Positions 24,651-33,485 of a DNA stretch of 64,000 nt are shown piece after piece. How positions within the stretch are numbered: the stretch's first letter is position 1; every line of letters begins with the position of its first letter. The position numbers and the translations under genes are program-made. The notes beneath the pieces were generated by a model that did not search any database, was not told the origin of the DNA, and was given only the letters and a program-made list of their open reading frames with translations. Location: positions 62,001 through 126,000 of the forward strand of contig CADAES010000001.1 in NCBI GenBank assembly GCA_902786975.1, read 5' to 3'. This DNA comes from an uncultured Ruminococcus sp. Lineage in GTDB: Bacteria > Bacillota > Clostridia > Oscillospirales > Ruminococcaceae.

Positions 24651-25319
24651 ATGAACAACAGACCTATCCTTGTTGTGATGCTTACTTGTGACGATCAGAC
24701 GGTGAGCAACGCTATGGAGATCTTTGAGGACTGCAAGAATTCCAAAGCAGTATACTGGGGCTTTAAAGAAAAGCCGCTGCCTTTGGAGAAAATGAAAAAG
24801 CTGTATGCTTATATGAAGCAGTGCGGGAAAAAGACCGTGTTGGAGGTCGTTGAGTATACTGAGCAGGAGTGCCTCGAGGGCGCAAAAATGGCTGTGGAAT
24901 GCGGCTGTGACCTGCTTATGGGAACCGTGTTCTTTGAGTCTGTGAACGAGCTGTGCAAAAAGCACGGACTTAAATACTGCCCGTTTGTTGGAGAATTGAG
25001 CGAGCGCCCGACCGTTATGAACGGAAATGTCCAGGACATGATCGCTCAGGCAAATGAGTACATATCAAAAGGCGCCTATGGCATAGACCTTCTCGGATAC
25101 AGATATACAGGAAATGCCGTTGAGCTTATCGAGAAGTTCGTTTCCCGGGTAGATGCTCCTGTGTGCATAGCGGGCAGCATAAACAGCTACGAACGTCTTG
25201 ACGAGATAAAAAAGATAAGCCCCACAGCGTTTACGATCGGCAGTGCGTTTTTCAACAACTGCTTCGGCGATGATTTCAGCCGTCAGATCGATACGGTGTA
25301 CGACTATATGGAGCAGTGA
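24651..25319 (+). CDS. TIM-barrel-like protein of unknown function, 222 aa
   Basis: Alternating beta-alpha pattern with a C-terminal phosphate-binding-like end (VDAPVCIAGSINSYERLDEIKKISPTAFTIGSAFF), as in HisA/TrpF-type or other ribulose-phosphate-binding barrels. The N-terminus (PILVVMLTCDDQTVSNAMEIFEDCKNSKAVYWGFKEKPLP) is not one I recognise. It could be a sugar-phosphate enzyme or a ligand-binding barrel. It lies 1 bp before the HAD phosphatase gene and starts a three-gene operon ending in vanW, so a role in processing a phosphorylated small molecule is possible but unproved. Confidence 0.72.
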   Translation: MNNRPILVVMLTCDDQTVSNAMEIFEDCKNSKAVYWGFKEKPLPLEKMKKLYAYMKQCGKKTVLEVVEYTEQECLEGAKMAVECGCDLLMGTVFFESVNELCKKHGLKYCPFVGELSERPTVMNGNVQDMIAQANEYISKGAYGIDLLGYRYTGNAVELIEKFVSRVDAPVCIAGSINSYERLDEIKKISPTAFTIGSAFFNNCFGDDFSRQIDTVYDYMEQ

Positions 25320-25320
25320 T

Positions 25321-25854
25321 ATGATAAAAAAGTATTACCCCTATGAATATGTGAAGAGTGTTTTTGCGATAGACTACAAAAAGCTTTGGGAGCTGGGCTT
25401 CAGAGGCATCATCTTCGATGTGGACAATACCCTTGTACACCACGGCGACAACTCAAACCCGAAGGTGGACCGCTTCTTTGAAAAGCTTCACCGAATGGGC
25501 TTTCGTACCTGTCTTTTGTCGGACAACGAGAGAAGCAGGGTAGAGCGCTTCAACAAAAATATCAATACCCTTTATATCTGCGATGCGGACAAGCCCGACC
25601 CGCAGGGCTACGAAAAGGCGATGCAGCTTATGGGAACATACAGGACCGACACCGTCTGCATCGGCGACCAGATAATCACGGATATCCATGGTGCCAACAA
25701 CAGCGGGATACCAAGCATACTCGTTCACTTCATAAAGCTCCCGGGTGAGAAGAAAATAGGCATCAGACGCTATTTTGAGTTTTTTGTTATGTGGACGTGG
25801 AAACACAGGAAGAAATACAGATACAGGCTCGGAGACATCAGGAGGAAGAAATGA
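25321..25854 (+). CDS. HAD-family phosphatase, YqeG type
   Basis: 177 residues. Motif I is FDVDNTLV (nucleophile and acid Asp), motif II LLSDNE, and motif III/IV CIGDQIITDIHGANNSG, as in YqeG/HAD-IIIA phosphatases. The C-terminus is basic (WKHRKKYRYRLGDIRRKK), suggesting contact with nucleic acid or membrane. YqeG in B. subtilis is an essential-region protein of unclear substrate, near GTPase yqeH; here the neighbours differ. Start ATG at 25321 lies 1 bp after the preceding stop, and the end overlaps the vanW start by 4 bp, so translation is coupled through all three genes. Confidence 0.85.
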   Translation: MIKKYYPYEYVKSVFAIDYKKLWELGFRGIIFDVDNTLVHHGDNSNPKVDRFFEKLHRMGFRTCLLSDNERSRVERFNKNINTLYICDADKPDPQGYEKAMQLMGTYRTDTVCIGDQIITDIHGANNSGIPSILVHFIKLPGEKKIGIRRYFEFFVMWTWKHRKKYRYRLGDIRRKK

Positions 25855-26687
25855 GATTCGTAAAGAAACAGGTTCTGTTCTGCGACATCTGCCCCGCTAC
25901 ATACGCCATTTCAGAGGCTAAGGAAAAACTGAAAAGAAACATCAGGGACTTTACCGGAAAGGATAGGTTCGCAAAAGGACAGACGAACAGAAGACTGAAA
26001 AATATTGTCTCGACACACAGCAATCACCTTATCAAGAAAGGAAAGGGCATAGACCCGGTGCTTCAGCAGAACAAGGCAGTAAATATCGACCTTGCCTGCA
26101 AAAAGATAAACGGGATAGTCATCAGACCGGGCGAAACGTTCTCGTTCTGGCGGACGGTAGGGAAGATTACCAAGCGAAAGGGCTATAAGGACGGCAGGAT
26201 AATCTCTGCGAACAAGCTCCAGCCGGGACTTGGCGGAGGGCTTTGCAATCTTGGCAATACGATACACCTGCTTGTGATACACAGCCCGCTGGAGGTCACG
26301 GAGTTTCACACTCACTCCGACGCACTCGCACCCGACGGCGATGTCCGTGTTCCTATGAGCTCGGGAACGTCGGTGTGCTACAACTACGTCGATTTCAGAT
26401 TTAAAAACACCACCGACCAGCCCGTTCAGCTGTGCGTATGGTGTGAGGACGGAGAGCTCAGGGGCGAGCTGAGAAGCGCAAGACAGTTCCCGTTCACCTA
26501 CGAGATAACAGAGGAGGGTCACCACTTTGCAAAGGAGGGCGACAAGTACTTCCGTATCTCAAAGATATACAAGCTCACAAAGGACAGACAGACCGGAGAG
26601 CTCATTGACAAGAAGCTTATCCGTGACAACCACTCCGAGGTGATGTTTGACTATAACGAGATCCCAAAGGAGCTTATCAGAAATTAA
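25851..26687 (+). CDS. vanW: VanW family protein
   Basis: 278 residues. The VanW core is clear: ...IRPGETFSFWRTVGKITKRKGYKDGRIISANKLQPGLGGGLCNLGNTIHLL and the following HTHSDA...CYNYVDFRFKN segment. VanW occurs in vancomycin-resistance clusters (vanB) and widely in Clostridia; its role is unknown, thought to concern cell wall or transpeptidase substrates. No vanS, vanR, vanH or D-Ala-D-Lac ligase is near, so resistance is not implied. There is no signal peptide. ATG at 25851 has AGGAGG 5 bp upstream and overlaps the HAD stop; the frame is open upstream. A terminator follows. Confidence 0.88.
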   Translation: MRFVKKQVLFCDICPATYAISEAKEKLKRNIRDFTGKDRFAKGQTNRRLKNIVSTHSNHLIKKGKGIDPVLQQNKAVNIDLACKKINGIVIRPGETFSFWRTVGKITKRKGYKDGRIISANKLQPGLGGGLCNLGNTIHLLVIHSPLEVTEFHTHSDALAPDGDVRVPMSSGTSVCYNYVDFRFKNTTDQPVQLCVWCEDGELRGELRSARQFPFTYEITEEGHHFAKEGDKYFRISKIYKLTKDRQTGELIDKKLIRDNHSEVMFDYNEIPKELIRN

Positions 26688-26700
26688 TATGTACAAAGCC

Positions 26701-26739
26701 TGACCGCATGAATGATCTTCGTGCGGTCATTCATTTTTT
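26701..26739 (+). terminator. Terminator of the vanW operon
   Basis: TGACCGCA / TGCGGTCA stem with a 13-nt loop, then TTCATTTTTTT. Confidence 0.78.
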
Positions 26740-26748
26740 TCGGAGGAT

Positions 26749-26777
26749 TTGACATAATTCGCAGAATGTGATATAAT
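26749..26777 (+). promoter_or_regulatory. Promoter of the fibronectin-III/C39-like gene
   Basis: TTGACA and TATAAT with a 17-bp spacer, about 50 bp before the start codon. Confidence 0.8.
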
Positions 26778-26828
26778 AACTTTGTATTTTTTGTTGTTTC
26801 TACATCAAAATAAGTTTAGGAGATAAAG

Positions 26829-28982
26829 ATGGATAAGTTTATCAAACGTTCTGCGGCGCTGCTTGCGTCCGCAGCCGCACTTCTTTTTGCAAATGTGATG
26901 TTCGGCTCAGACGAGCTTTCCGGCAGCTTTTCGGTAAGCGCCGAGACCGCAGCGGAGCAAAGCATCACGCAACAGCAGGACAGCAACACCGATACAGACA
27001 AACAAGGCGAAAGCTCACAGCCCGATAAGCAGGAAGCTTCCAAGACTGAGGACGGCGACAGCGAACAGACCTATGTATACGGTATTTCCGCAGCCGAGAC
27101 CTCGATAGACAAAGCGCTGATAGTATGGGAAGACAGCGACCGCTTTGAGCTGTACAGCGTCTATGCCGCAAAGGAGGGCGAAGAGCCAAAGCTTGTTGCT
27201 CAGACAACGGACGAATGCGTCACGTTCAGCGGGCTTGAGCCGGACACGAGCTACATCTTCTCGGTGCAGGCAAGCTCGGGTGATGAGGTTTACGATTTCG
27301 GAAGCGTCTACTGCAAAACAAAGGGAATAGAGACGCTGAGTGTCGATGACCTTTACGCCGTATCCGATTATAACCGCATAGCTCTCTCGTGGAGCGAGTA
27401 TATGTGCTCGGACACCTTTGAAGAAGTAAGGATAAGCAATGATCATATAAACTATATCCTGAACTATGATGTTTACCTGAAAGACGAAAACGGCGTGTGC
27501 AGGCTGCTCACAAGTACGACAAAGAACAGCGCCGTGCTTGAAGGACTCTCGCCGGAAACCTCGTACACTTTTGTTGTAAACGGACGCAGCGGCGATAAGA
27601 CCACAAAGTCCGTCGAGCTGACCGCAAAGACCCTTTCGTATGAGGACGTCACAGTTGCAAACGTCAAGGCAAAAGCAGATCTTGACTGTGCGGAGATATC
27701 GTGGGATAAGCTTGATCATGCTAAGAATTACAGAGTTTATCAGAAGATCTCCGACGGAGAATACAAGGTCATCGGCATAACAACGAAAACGAACTTCAAG
27801 GCGAAGGGGCTTGAACCCGACACGGATTACTGCTTTGTCGTAAGGGCAAACAACGGCGAAAAGCTCTCAAAGGGCGGCAAGACCGAGGTTTCGACCAAGA
27901 GCTTCTCAAGCCTCAGCATCAAGGGCATAAAGGCAAAAGCAGATCTTGACTGTGTGGAGATCTCGTGGGAAAAGCTGATCTATGCTAAGAATTACAGGGT
28001 CTATCAGAAGCTCTCCGACGGAGAATACAAGGTCATCGGCATAACAACGGAAACGAACTTCAAGGCGGAGGGGCTTGTACCCGATACAGCATATTGCTTT
28101 GTCGTAAGGGCAAACAACGGCGAAAAGCTCTCAAAGGGCGGCAAGACCGAGGTTTCGACAAAGAGTTTCTCAAGCATCAGCATCAAGGGCATAAAGTCAA
28201 AAGCTTCGCTTGACTCGGTAACGCTCTCGTGGAACGAGCTTGCACCTGCAAAGAGCTACAAGGTATTCCTGCAAAATGCAGACGGAAGCCTCAAGCTGAT
28301 AAAAACAACATCGAAAACCAGCGTTGTTATAACAAAGCTTTCCCCCGACAGCTCCTACACCTTCGCAGTTAAGGGCTGTACAAACGGAAAGCTCACAAAA
28401 ACCGTGCTTTTCACCGCAGGCACGCTCAAGAGCAATGTAAATATAAAGTTTGAGCATCTTAACCAGCTCGGTGGAAGAGGCAACAGCGGAAAGGTCAAAG
28501 CTACCTACGGCTGCGGCGGCACAAGTACGACAATGCTGCTCAACGCAAAGGGACTTAACCTCAACAAGGATAAGGTGCTGAAAAGGCAGTATGCAAACGG
28601 CTGGGACGCTTGCTTCTGTCCGCTGGCTTTCCCGTACGCTGCTACCTACTGCGGCTCGGTGATGAGCAATCTTAAAGACCTTGCAGCGTCCTACGGCTTC
28701 ACACCGAAGGTAAACACATCTCCCAAGGCGATAGATATTATGCGTGTGCTCGACGGCGGCGACCTCGTTCTTGTCGGACTGAGAACTCCCCGTGGCGCAT
28801 ACCATTTCCAGATAATCTACGGCTATTATATTATCAACGGAGTTACGAACTTCAGAATGCAGGACCCCTACGGGAACACCTGTTACGACTGGACACAAAG
28901 CTACCTGCTCCAGCGCATCTATTCGATAAAAATGGACGGCTCTCTTTGTGCACAGGTTCGGGGAATAATGTGGCTCAAATAA
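26829..28982 (+). CDS. Secreted protein with five fibronectin-III-like domains and a C39-like peptidase domain
   Basis: 717 residues. A signal peptide (MDKFIKRSAALLASAAALLFANVMFG) and an acidic Gln/Glu/Asp linker (about 38-75) lead to five FN3-like domains of about 88 residues ending near residue 535. The C-terminal domain (about 540-717) resembles peptidase C39-like enzymes: C562 in TYGCGGTSTTMLL, H659 in GAYHFQIIYGYY and an Asp in QDPYGN form a plausible triad. There is no sortase motif, so it is probably released or held by wall binding. Domains 3 and 4 are near-identical at DNA level, a recent duplication. Own promoter and terminator. Confidence 0.82.
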   Translation: MDKFIKRSAALLASAAALLFANVMFGSDELSGSFSVSAETAAEQSITQQQDSNTDTDKQGESSQPDKQEASKTEDGDSEQTYVYGISAAETSIDKALIVWEDSDRFELYSVYAAKEGEEPKLVAQTTDECVTFSGLEPDTSYIFSVQASSGDEVYDFGSVYCKTKGIETLSVDDLYAVSDYNRIALSWSEYMCSDTFEEVRISNDHINYILNYDVYLKDENGVCRLLTSTTKNSAVLEGLSPETSYTFVVNGRSGDKTTKSVELTAKTLSYEDVTVANVKAKADLDCAEISWDKLDHAKNYRVYQKISDGEYKVIGITTKTNFKAKGLEPDTDYCFVVRANNGEKLSKGGKTEVSTKSFSSLSIKGIKAKADLDCVEISWEKLIYAKNYRVYQKLSDGEYKVIGITTETNFKAEGLVPDTAYCFVVRANNGEKLSKGGKTEVSTKSFSSISIKGIKSKASLDSVTLSWNELAPAKSYKVFLQNADGSLKLIKTTSKTSVVITKLSPDSSYTFAVKGCTNGKLTKTVLFTAGTLKSNVNIKFEHLNQLGGRGNSGKVKATYGCGGTSTTMLLNAKGLNLNKDKVLKRQYANGWDACFCPLAFPYAATYCGSVMSNLKDLAASYGFTPKVNTSPKAIDIMRVLDGGDLVLVGLRTPRGAYHFQIIYGYYIINGVTNFRMQDPYGNTCYDWTQSYLLQRIYSIKMDGSLCAQVRGIMWLK
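27666..28193 (+). repeat. Tandem 264-bp duplication (FN3 domains)
   Basis: The units starting at 27666 and 27930 share long identical runs over 264 bp (88 codons); a third, clearly diverged unit starts at 28194 in the same register. The similarity at silent positions shows a recent duplication or gene conversion. Confidence 0.85.
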
Positions 28983-28987
28983 AAATC

Positions 28988-29024
28988 AGACCTCTTTTGT
29001 CAAAGCGACAAGAGAGGTCTTTGC
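28988..29024. terminator. Bidirectional terminator
   Basis: AGACCTCTTTTGTC / GACAAGAGAGGTCT, a 14-bp stem with one G-T pair, between converging genes with A-rich and T-rich flanks. Confidence 0.82.
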
Positions 29025-29029
29025 TATAT

Positions 29030-29752
29030 TTATCCTTTTCTGAGATAGTCGGCGATGACCTTGCGGGCATCGCTCATTTTAACAGGCAAGCCGTGACCGC
29101 AGGCGAGCCATTTAATGTCCAGAGAGGCTATCCTTTTCAGAGTTTTTTTCATCACTTCGATATTCATCGCATACGGCGGTATCTCCGGTTCATAGAAAAG
29201 TGCCGTGAACGCATCTCCGCAGTAAAGTGTATCACCGCTGAGTATCCCTGTCATTCCCTTTGTGTGCCCCGGCAGAAAGACGAGCTTTGCATCAAACCCG
29301 AGTTTTTCTGGAAGATCCGTGCCGCCGTGATCTATCACGATATCCGGCTTGTAGAACGGACTGTGGAACAGCCGACCGGTGATGTTGAGATAACTGCACT
29401 TGAAGCGGTACTTTCTGCGAGTCGGAAACATAGGGATAAAATCTCTGCGCAAAGCGAGATCCTTTTTGTTCAGGATGAGCTTTGCGCCGAAACGCTTTTT
29501 GAAAGCTTTTGCATTCCAGTCGTGGTCGGCGTGGGCGTGGGTGATGAAAATATATTTTATATCGTACCTGTCAGCCCACTTTTTCAAAGCATGCTTGATG
29601 TGGAAAAGCCCTGTGTCGATAAGCATATCACCGTTTTTGCCGTGCAGGATATAGATCGTCGTCCCACGGAACGAATGATAGGTGATGTTCCCGCAGGGGT
29701 GATCTTCATTTGTCACAGGCGTATAGCGCTGCTTTTTCCGTATGTTCATCAT
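29030..29752 (-). CDS. Metallo-beta-lactamase-fold hydrolase
   Basis: About 240 residues. The zinc motif THAHADHDW (HxHxDH), LPGHTKG, the CGD loop and the late HG pair (CGHGLP) are all present, so it should bind two metals. This fold covers thiolesterases, lactonases, RNases and beta-lactamases; the size and short loops fit a generic glyoxalase-II-like hydrolase, without signal peptide. Start is uncertain: ATG at 29752 or 29749 with AGGTGGGAG just upstream, or a TTG at 29782 whose AGGAGG lies inside the arm of the mscL terminator. Probably read through from mscL or from a weak promoter within it. Confidence 0.82.
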   Translation of the reverse strand: MMNIRKKQRYTPVTNEDHPCGNITYHSFRGTTIYILHGKNGDMLIDTGLFHIKHALKKWADRYDIKYIFITHAHADHDWNAKAFKKRFGAKLILNKKDLALRRDFIPMFPTRRKYRFKCSYLNITGRLFHSPFYKPDIVIDHGGTDLPEKLGFDAKLVFLPGHTKGMTGILSGDTLYCGDAFTALFYEPEIPPYAMNIEVMKKTLKRIASLDIKWLACGHGLPVKMSDARKVIADYLRKG

Positions 29753-29779
29753 TTCTCCCACCTTTTTTGCAGCAATATC

Positions 29780-29812
29780 CAAAAATGCCTCCTGTTCATC
29801 GCAGGAGGCATT
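29780..29812 (-). terminator. Terminator of mscL
   Basis: Perfect 11-bp stem AATGCCTCCTG / CAGGAGGCATT with a 7-nt loop and a T5 run on the minus strand. Confidence 0.85.
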
Positions 29813-29833
29813 AGTGTTTGCTATGTACCGGCT

Positions 29834-30265
29834 TTATTTTTCCTCAAGCTTAGCCTGAGCCTCTTCTGTCTTGCCGTTGGCAAGCAGGTCTCTTATCTCG
29901 GTGAGCAGAACTATCTGCGGATCCGGCTCGTCAGGTTCTTCTTCCTTCTTCTTGCGGAACCGGTTGATAGTCTTTATCAACAGGAATACGCAGAAAGCTG
30001 TGAGCAGGAATGTTACGATAGCTTCAATGAACAGACCATACATGACCTGGGCGTCGCCGACCTTGATGCTGAGTCCTTTGAAGTTGACCTGACCGAGAAT
30101 AAGTCCCAGAAGTGGAGTGAAGATATCCTCAACGAGTGATTTAACGATAGCTGTAAAAGCACCGCCGATGATGATACCGACAGCCATATCCAGAACACTG
30201 CCTCTGGAAATGAACTCCTTGAACTCCTTAATAAAGCCCTTCTTTTCCTTCTTTTCGTCAGCCAT
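29834..30265 (-). CDS. mscL: Large-conductance mechanosensitive channel MscL
   Basis: 143 residues. The N-terminal amphipathic helix FIKEFKEFISRGSVLDMAVGIIIGGAFTAIVKSLVEDIFTPLLG is the MscL signature; the second helix is EAIVTFLLTAFCVFLLIKTIN, and the cytosolic helix follows a KKKEEEPDEPDPQ linker. It opens on strong membrane tension to release solutes during osmotic downshock; it is a homopentamer. ATG at 30265 is chosen because GGAGG precedes it and the protein would otherwise carry an odd extension. Monocistronic with its own promoter and terminator. Confidence 0.95.
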   Translation of the reverse strand: MADEKKEKKGFIKEFKEFISRGSVLDMAVGIIIGGAFTAIVKSLVEDIFTPLLGLILGQVNFKGLSIKVGDAQVMYGLFIEAIVTFLLTAFCVFLLIKTINRFRKKKEEEPDEPDPQIVLLTEIRDLLANGKTEEAQAKLEEK

Positions 30266-30302
30266 ATTTTCCGACCTCCAAAACATTAAATTTTGTAACT
30301 CT

Positions 30303-30331
30303 ATTATACATTCTTCGACAAAGATTGTAAA
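30303..30331 (-). promoter_or_regulatory. Promoter of mscL
   Basis: Minus-strand TTTACA and TATAAT with a 17-bp spacer. Confidence 0.72.
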
Positions 30332-30374
30332 GTGTGTTCATAAATTTTTTACATATTGATTTTACCGCAGATAC

Positions 30375-30414
30375 AAAGAAAACTGCCTCTGCCGAAGAAA
30401 AACAGAGACAGTTT
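30375..30414 (-). terminator. Terminator of the alpha-galactosidase operon
   Basis: Minus-strand AAACTGTCTCTG / CAGAGGCAGTTTT hairpin with one mismatch, then TTCTTTG, about 30 bp after the GH36 stop. Confidence 0.72.
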
Positions 30415-30443
30415 ATTAAAGTGCCGTTAAAAAACGTGAGGTG

Positions 30444-32078
30444 CTATCCGGCGCTGCCGGCGAGCTCCAGAACAGCCTGTTTGCCGTCAAGCTCGTATGT
30501 GACAATGACCTTGCCTTTGCACATGCACGCATCGGTGACGGTGGCGTTTCTCAGTTCAAGAGCCTTAGTGAACACCTGCTTTGCATGCTCTGAATACTGT
30601 GAGCAGTTGTCGGAGGTGAACAAAAGTCCGCCGCACATTGAGTTTACGAAAGCGAGATCTCTTTTTTCTGCGTCGGTGAGCTTGGTGTTTGTGTCACGAA
30701 GCAGGAAAACGTCGGGGTCGTTGAGGAAGGCTCTGCCCGAAAGCTGCCTTCTGAAAACGGTGTCGGTCATCGTGTTTTTTGTCGAAGGCCGCTCGGCGTG
30801 CGCAAGCCTCATGTGCGGCTTGTCGTCAAAGTCGAGCGTCATATCGCAGCCGATGCGGCAGAAATCCACCCTGCCGAAAGCCGATGCAAGCGGGACGCCG
30901 CAGCCGAGTATCATACAGCCGTCAAGCTCCTTGCGCAGGAACTGCATAGCCTCGCTCATTATCTCGCCTCTTGTTTTGTCACGCCTTGGTATCATGCATG
31001 CTGCGTAGAGGAAATCGAGTTTGAACAGTCTGAACCCGAGCTCTTTGTAATGTGCAAGCACTCTGCGGATATACTCTCTGACCTGACCATTGTAAAAGTC
31101 CAGCGCATAAGCACCGCTCCAGTTGCAGCCCGCATAGACGGGTCTGCCGTGTCTGTCACGAAGCAGCCAGTCTCCGTGCTCACGGTACAGCTTAGACTCC
31201 TTTTCGCATACAAACGGTGCGAGCCATATGCCTGCGGTCATATCACTTCTTGATATGTTCTTCACAACGCTGTGAAGACCGTCTGGGAACTTGTCGGGGT
31301 CGATGTCGAACCAGTCGCCGACAAACGTTTCAAAGCCGTCGTCTATCTGGAAGATGTCGGGCTTTGCGGGCATTTCGTCCAGACCTGCAAGGTCGGTAAT
31401 GAGCTTCAGCTCGTCTATCTCCTGGTAGTGGTCATACCAGCTCGTATATCCGAGTTTGCAGCCAACGCTCGGCTTTGGTATCTCCATAAGCTCGAAAAAT
31501 CTGTCGAATACATCACCCTCGCTGCCCGATGCGAGCATCATATCGAGCGCTTTGTACGGTGCGGTGACGAGCCTTCCGGTGCAGTCCTTTCGGAATGTGA
31601 CCGTGTCCGCAGATGTGTTGAATTCTATAACGGTAAAGCCGCTGTCCTCGCACAGGCTCCCGAATAGCGTGTAAAGGCTGCCCTGCCTGATATATGCGTA
31701 CGAGTAGCCGTGGTGAACGCTCCTTGTCACCTTTCCCTTGTAGAAGAACCCGTCTCCGTAGCGGTCAAGACCGTATTTGCGGGTCAGTATATCGGGAAAG
31801 TATTTCAAAGAGGTGTCGGCTTCGTGTATCGTCTTTTCGGGACTGTATGTCCAGCTCTGATAGCCGTTGAGGAAAATTCGGTCGCTGCTTTCAAAAGGGT
31901 AGTGCATGGTGTATGAAACACACAGCAGCCTGAGCTTCTGCTTTGGTATTATCTCAAGCGATATCCTGCCCGAGCTGTTTATGACCTTTGCTTCAAAATA
32001 TCTGCACCGTGCGTTTTTTGTGAGCCTGAACGTGTGCTCACCGTCCTTTGCACGAAGTCTTACGGTAAAGCTGTTCAT
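30444..32078 (-). CDS. GH36 alpha-galactosidase
   Basis: 544 residues with the GH-D clan barrel: WYDHYQEIDE..., PDIFQIDDGFE, GIWLAPFV, and LFKLDFLYA with the nucleophile D355; RIGCDMTLDFDD supplies the acid/base D412. It hydrolyses terminal alpha-1,6-galactosides such as melibiose and raffinose. It is shorter than the 720-residue GH36 group I enzymes, mainly in the N-terminal beta-domain, and has no signal peptide, so it acts on sugar imported intact. It lies 18 bp after the transporter gene; the two form a TetR-GPH-GH36 operon. Specificity could also include related alpha-N-acetylgalactosaminides. Confidence 0.88.
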   Translation of the reverse strand: MNSFTVRLRAKDGEHTFRLTKNARCRYFEAKVINSSGRISLEIIPKQKLRLLCVSYTMHYPFESSDRIFLNGYQSWTYSPEKTIHEADTSLKYFPDILTRKYGLDRYGDGFFYKGKVTRSVHHGYSYAYIRQGSLYTLFGSLCEDSGFTVIEFNTSADTVTFRKDCTGRLVTAPYKALDMMLASGSEGDVFDRFFELMEIPKPSVGCKLGYTSWYDHYQEIDELKLITDLAGLDEMPAKPDIFQIDDGFETFVGDWFDIDPDKFPDGLHSVVKNISRSDMTAGIWLAPFVCEKESKLYREHGDWLLRDRHGRPVYAGCNWSGAYALDFYNGQVREYIRRVLAHYKELGFRLFKLDFLYAACMIPRRDKTRGEIMSEAMQFLRKELDGCMILGCGVPLASAFGRVDFCRIGCDMTLDFDDKPHMRLAHAERPSTKNTMTDTVFRRQLSGRAFLNDPDVFLLRDTNTKLTDAEKRDLAFVNSMCGGLLFTSDNCSQYSEHAKQVFTKALELRNATVTDACMCKGKVIVTYELDGKQAVLELAGSAG

Positions 32079-32096
32079 TTAAGCGGTACGCTCCTT

Positions 32097-33425
32097 TCAG
32101 TTGTCGGTATCCTTGTGAGATATCTTTTCCATTACGCTCTTTTCGTTGTACAGCATCAGCAGGAAAGCTCCGATCGTACAGCAAACGGCGGCAATGATAG
32201 CCGTAAGCCTGTATGAATTCTCTGTTCCTGCGGTTGTGACAGATGTGAACACCAGAAGCGAGATAGCCTGACCGAGCTTGAACGCAAACGTCCTTGCCGC
32301 AAAGAACATTCCCTCACGCTTTTCTCCTGTTTCAACGGCGTCGGCTTCGGAGATGTCGGCAACGATGGCCTGCGGGAGTATGCCCAGTATAGCCATAGGG
32401 ATACCCGCAAGTGCAGCGATGATGTAGCCCCAGATAATGCCCTCGCCGCAGAATGATGTCAGTACGAATACTCCCGTGTAGAAGAAGAATCCGAAAATGA
32501 CCAGAAGCTTCTTGCCCATTTTCTGAGCGAGCTTGTTGACGGGCAGATACAGAAGCAGGCTTGATACGGTCATTATTACCGACAGCATGAACGTATTGGA
32601 ATCAGATACCTTCATAAGCTTGGTAACGTAGAAAGCAAGACCTGTCTGGAAAAGAGTCACCGCAAAGAAGTAAATAACATCGGAATAAACGAAACGTCTG
32701 AACTGACCGTTTTTGAACGTCTTGAACAGAGACTGCATCGAATCTGTCTCGCTGGGCTTTACGTCGATGTATTCATGCTCCTTGATAACGAAAGCGGGAA
32801 CGAGCATACATATAGCTGCAACGAGCGACATCGCACCGATGGCTGCCCTTATCGAGCCGGTCTTGCCGGCAAAGCTGAATATCCCCGCAACGTTCGGAAC
32901 AAGGTATGAAATGGACAGACCTGCGATGTAGGTCAGCGAGATAAATGTGGAAACGTTGACTCTGTTCTTCTGAGTGTTTCCGAGCTCAGGGATAAGTGCG
33001 TTGTAGGGCGTGCAGTAGGTCGTCATGAACAGATAGAAAAGCACCAGCCCGACAAACAGTATCACGTCGTTTACAACAACAGAGGTGAACGACGGCAGAA
33101 TGAAAATAAGCGCAGTTATCAGAGCAAACGGTATAGCCGCTATGCGCATAAATGGTATACGTCTGCCCTTGGGGTTCTTTGAACGGTCGGACATTCCCGC
33201 TATCATCGGGTCGGTGACAGCGTCGAATATCCTGCCAAACGCAGTTATAAGTCCGATTATGGTCATACCCAGAAAGACAGAACCCTGTGTGATGTGTCCG
33301 GCAAGTATGCCGTCACCCGTGTAGTAAAACACCAGCCAGTTGCTGATAAGTCCGGCAAGCAGGCTCCAGCCGAACTGACCGACAGCGAAGATCCACAGGA
33401 CCTTGTTGGTAATAGGCTTTTTCAT
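32097..33425 (-). CDS. GPH-family sugar:cation symporter (MelB-like)
   Basis: 442 residues, about 12 hydrophobic segments. The GPH signature FGRIFDAVTDPMIAGMSDRSKNPKGRRIPFM includes the Asp residues that bind Na+/H+ and sugar in MelB. It is expected to import an alpha-galactoside with a cation. The gene lies directly upstream of the GH36 gene and 60 bp downstream of the tetR-like gene, in one transcription unit. Hydropathy is regular and no frameshift is seen. MFS-type relatives with the same signature carry glucuronides or xylosides; the GH36 neighbour argues for galactosides. Confidence 0.9.
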   Translation of the reverse strand: MKKPITNKVLWIFAVGQFGWSLLAGLISNWLVFYYTGDGILAGHITQGSVFLGMTIIGLITAFGRIFDAVTDPMIAGMSDRSKNPKGRRIPFMRIAAIPFALITALIFILPSFTSVVVNDVILFVGLVLFYLFMTTYCTPYNALIPELGNTQKNRVNVSTFISLTYIAGLSISYLVPNVAGIFSFAGKTGSIRAAIGAMSLVAAICMLVPAFVIKEHEYIDVKPSETDSMQSLFKTFKNGQFRRFVYSDVIYFFAVTLFQTGLAFYVTKLMKVSDSNTFMLSVIMTVSSLLLYLPVNKLAQKMGKKLLVIFGFFFYTGVFVLTSFCGEGIIWGYIIAALAGIPMAILGILPQAIVADISEADAVETGEKREGMFFAARTFAFKLGQAISLLVFTSVTTAGTENSYRLTAIIAAVCCTIGAFLLMLYNEKSVMEKISHKDTDN

Positions 33426-33485
33426 AGCTCAGTTCTATGCTCCGAAAAAAGGGAGCATATCCTCCTTTCGTTGTGATGTTCGTGT

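Noticed and set aside
25851..26687. Vancomycin-resistance cluster
   Set aside because: VanW alone occurs widely in Clostridia; no vanS/R/H/B/X genes are in view.
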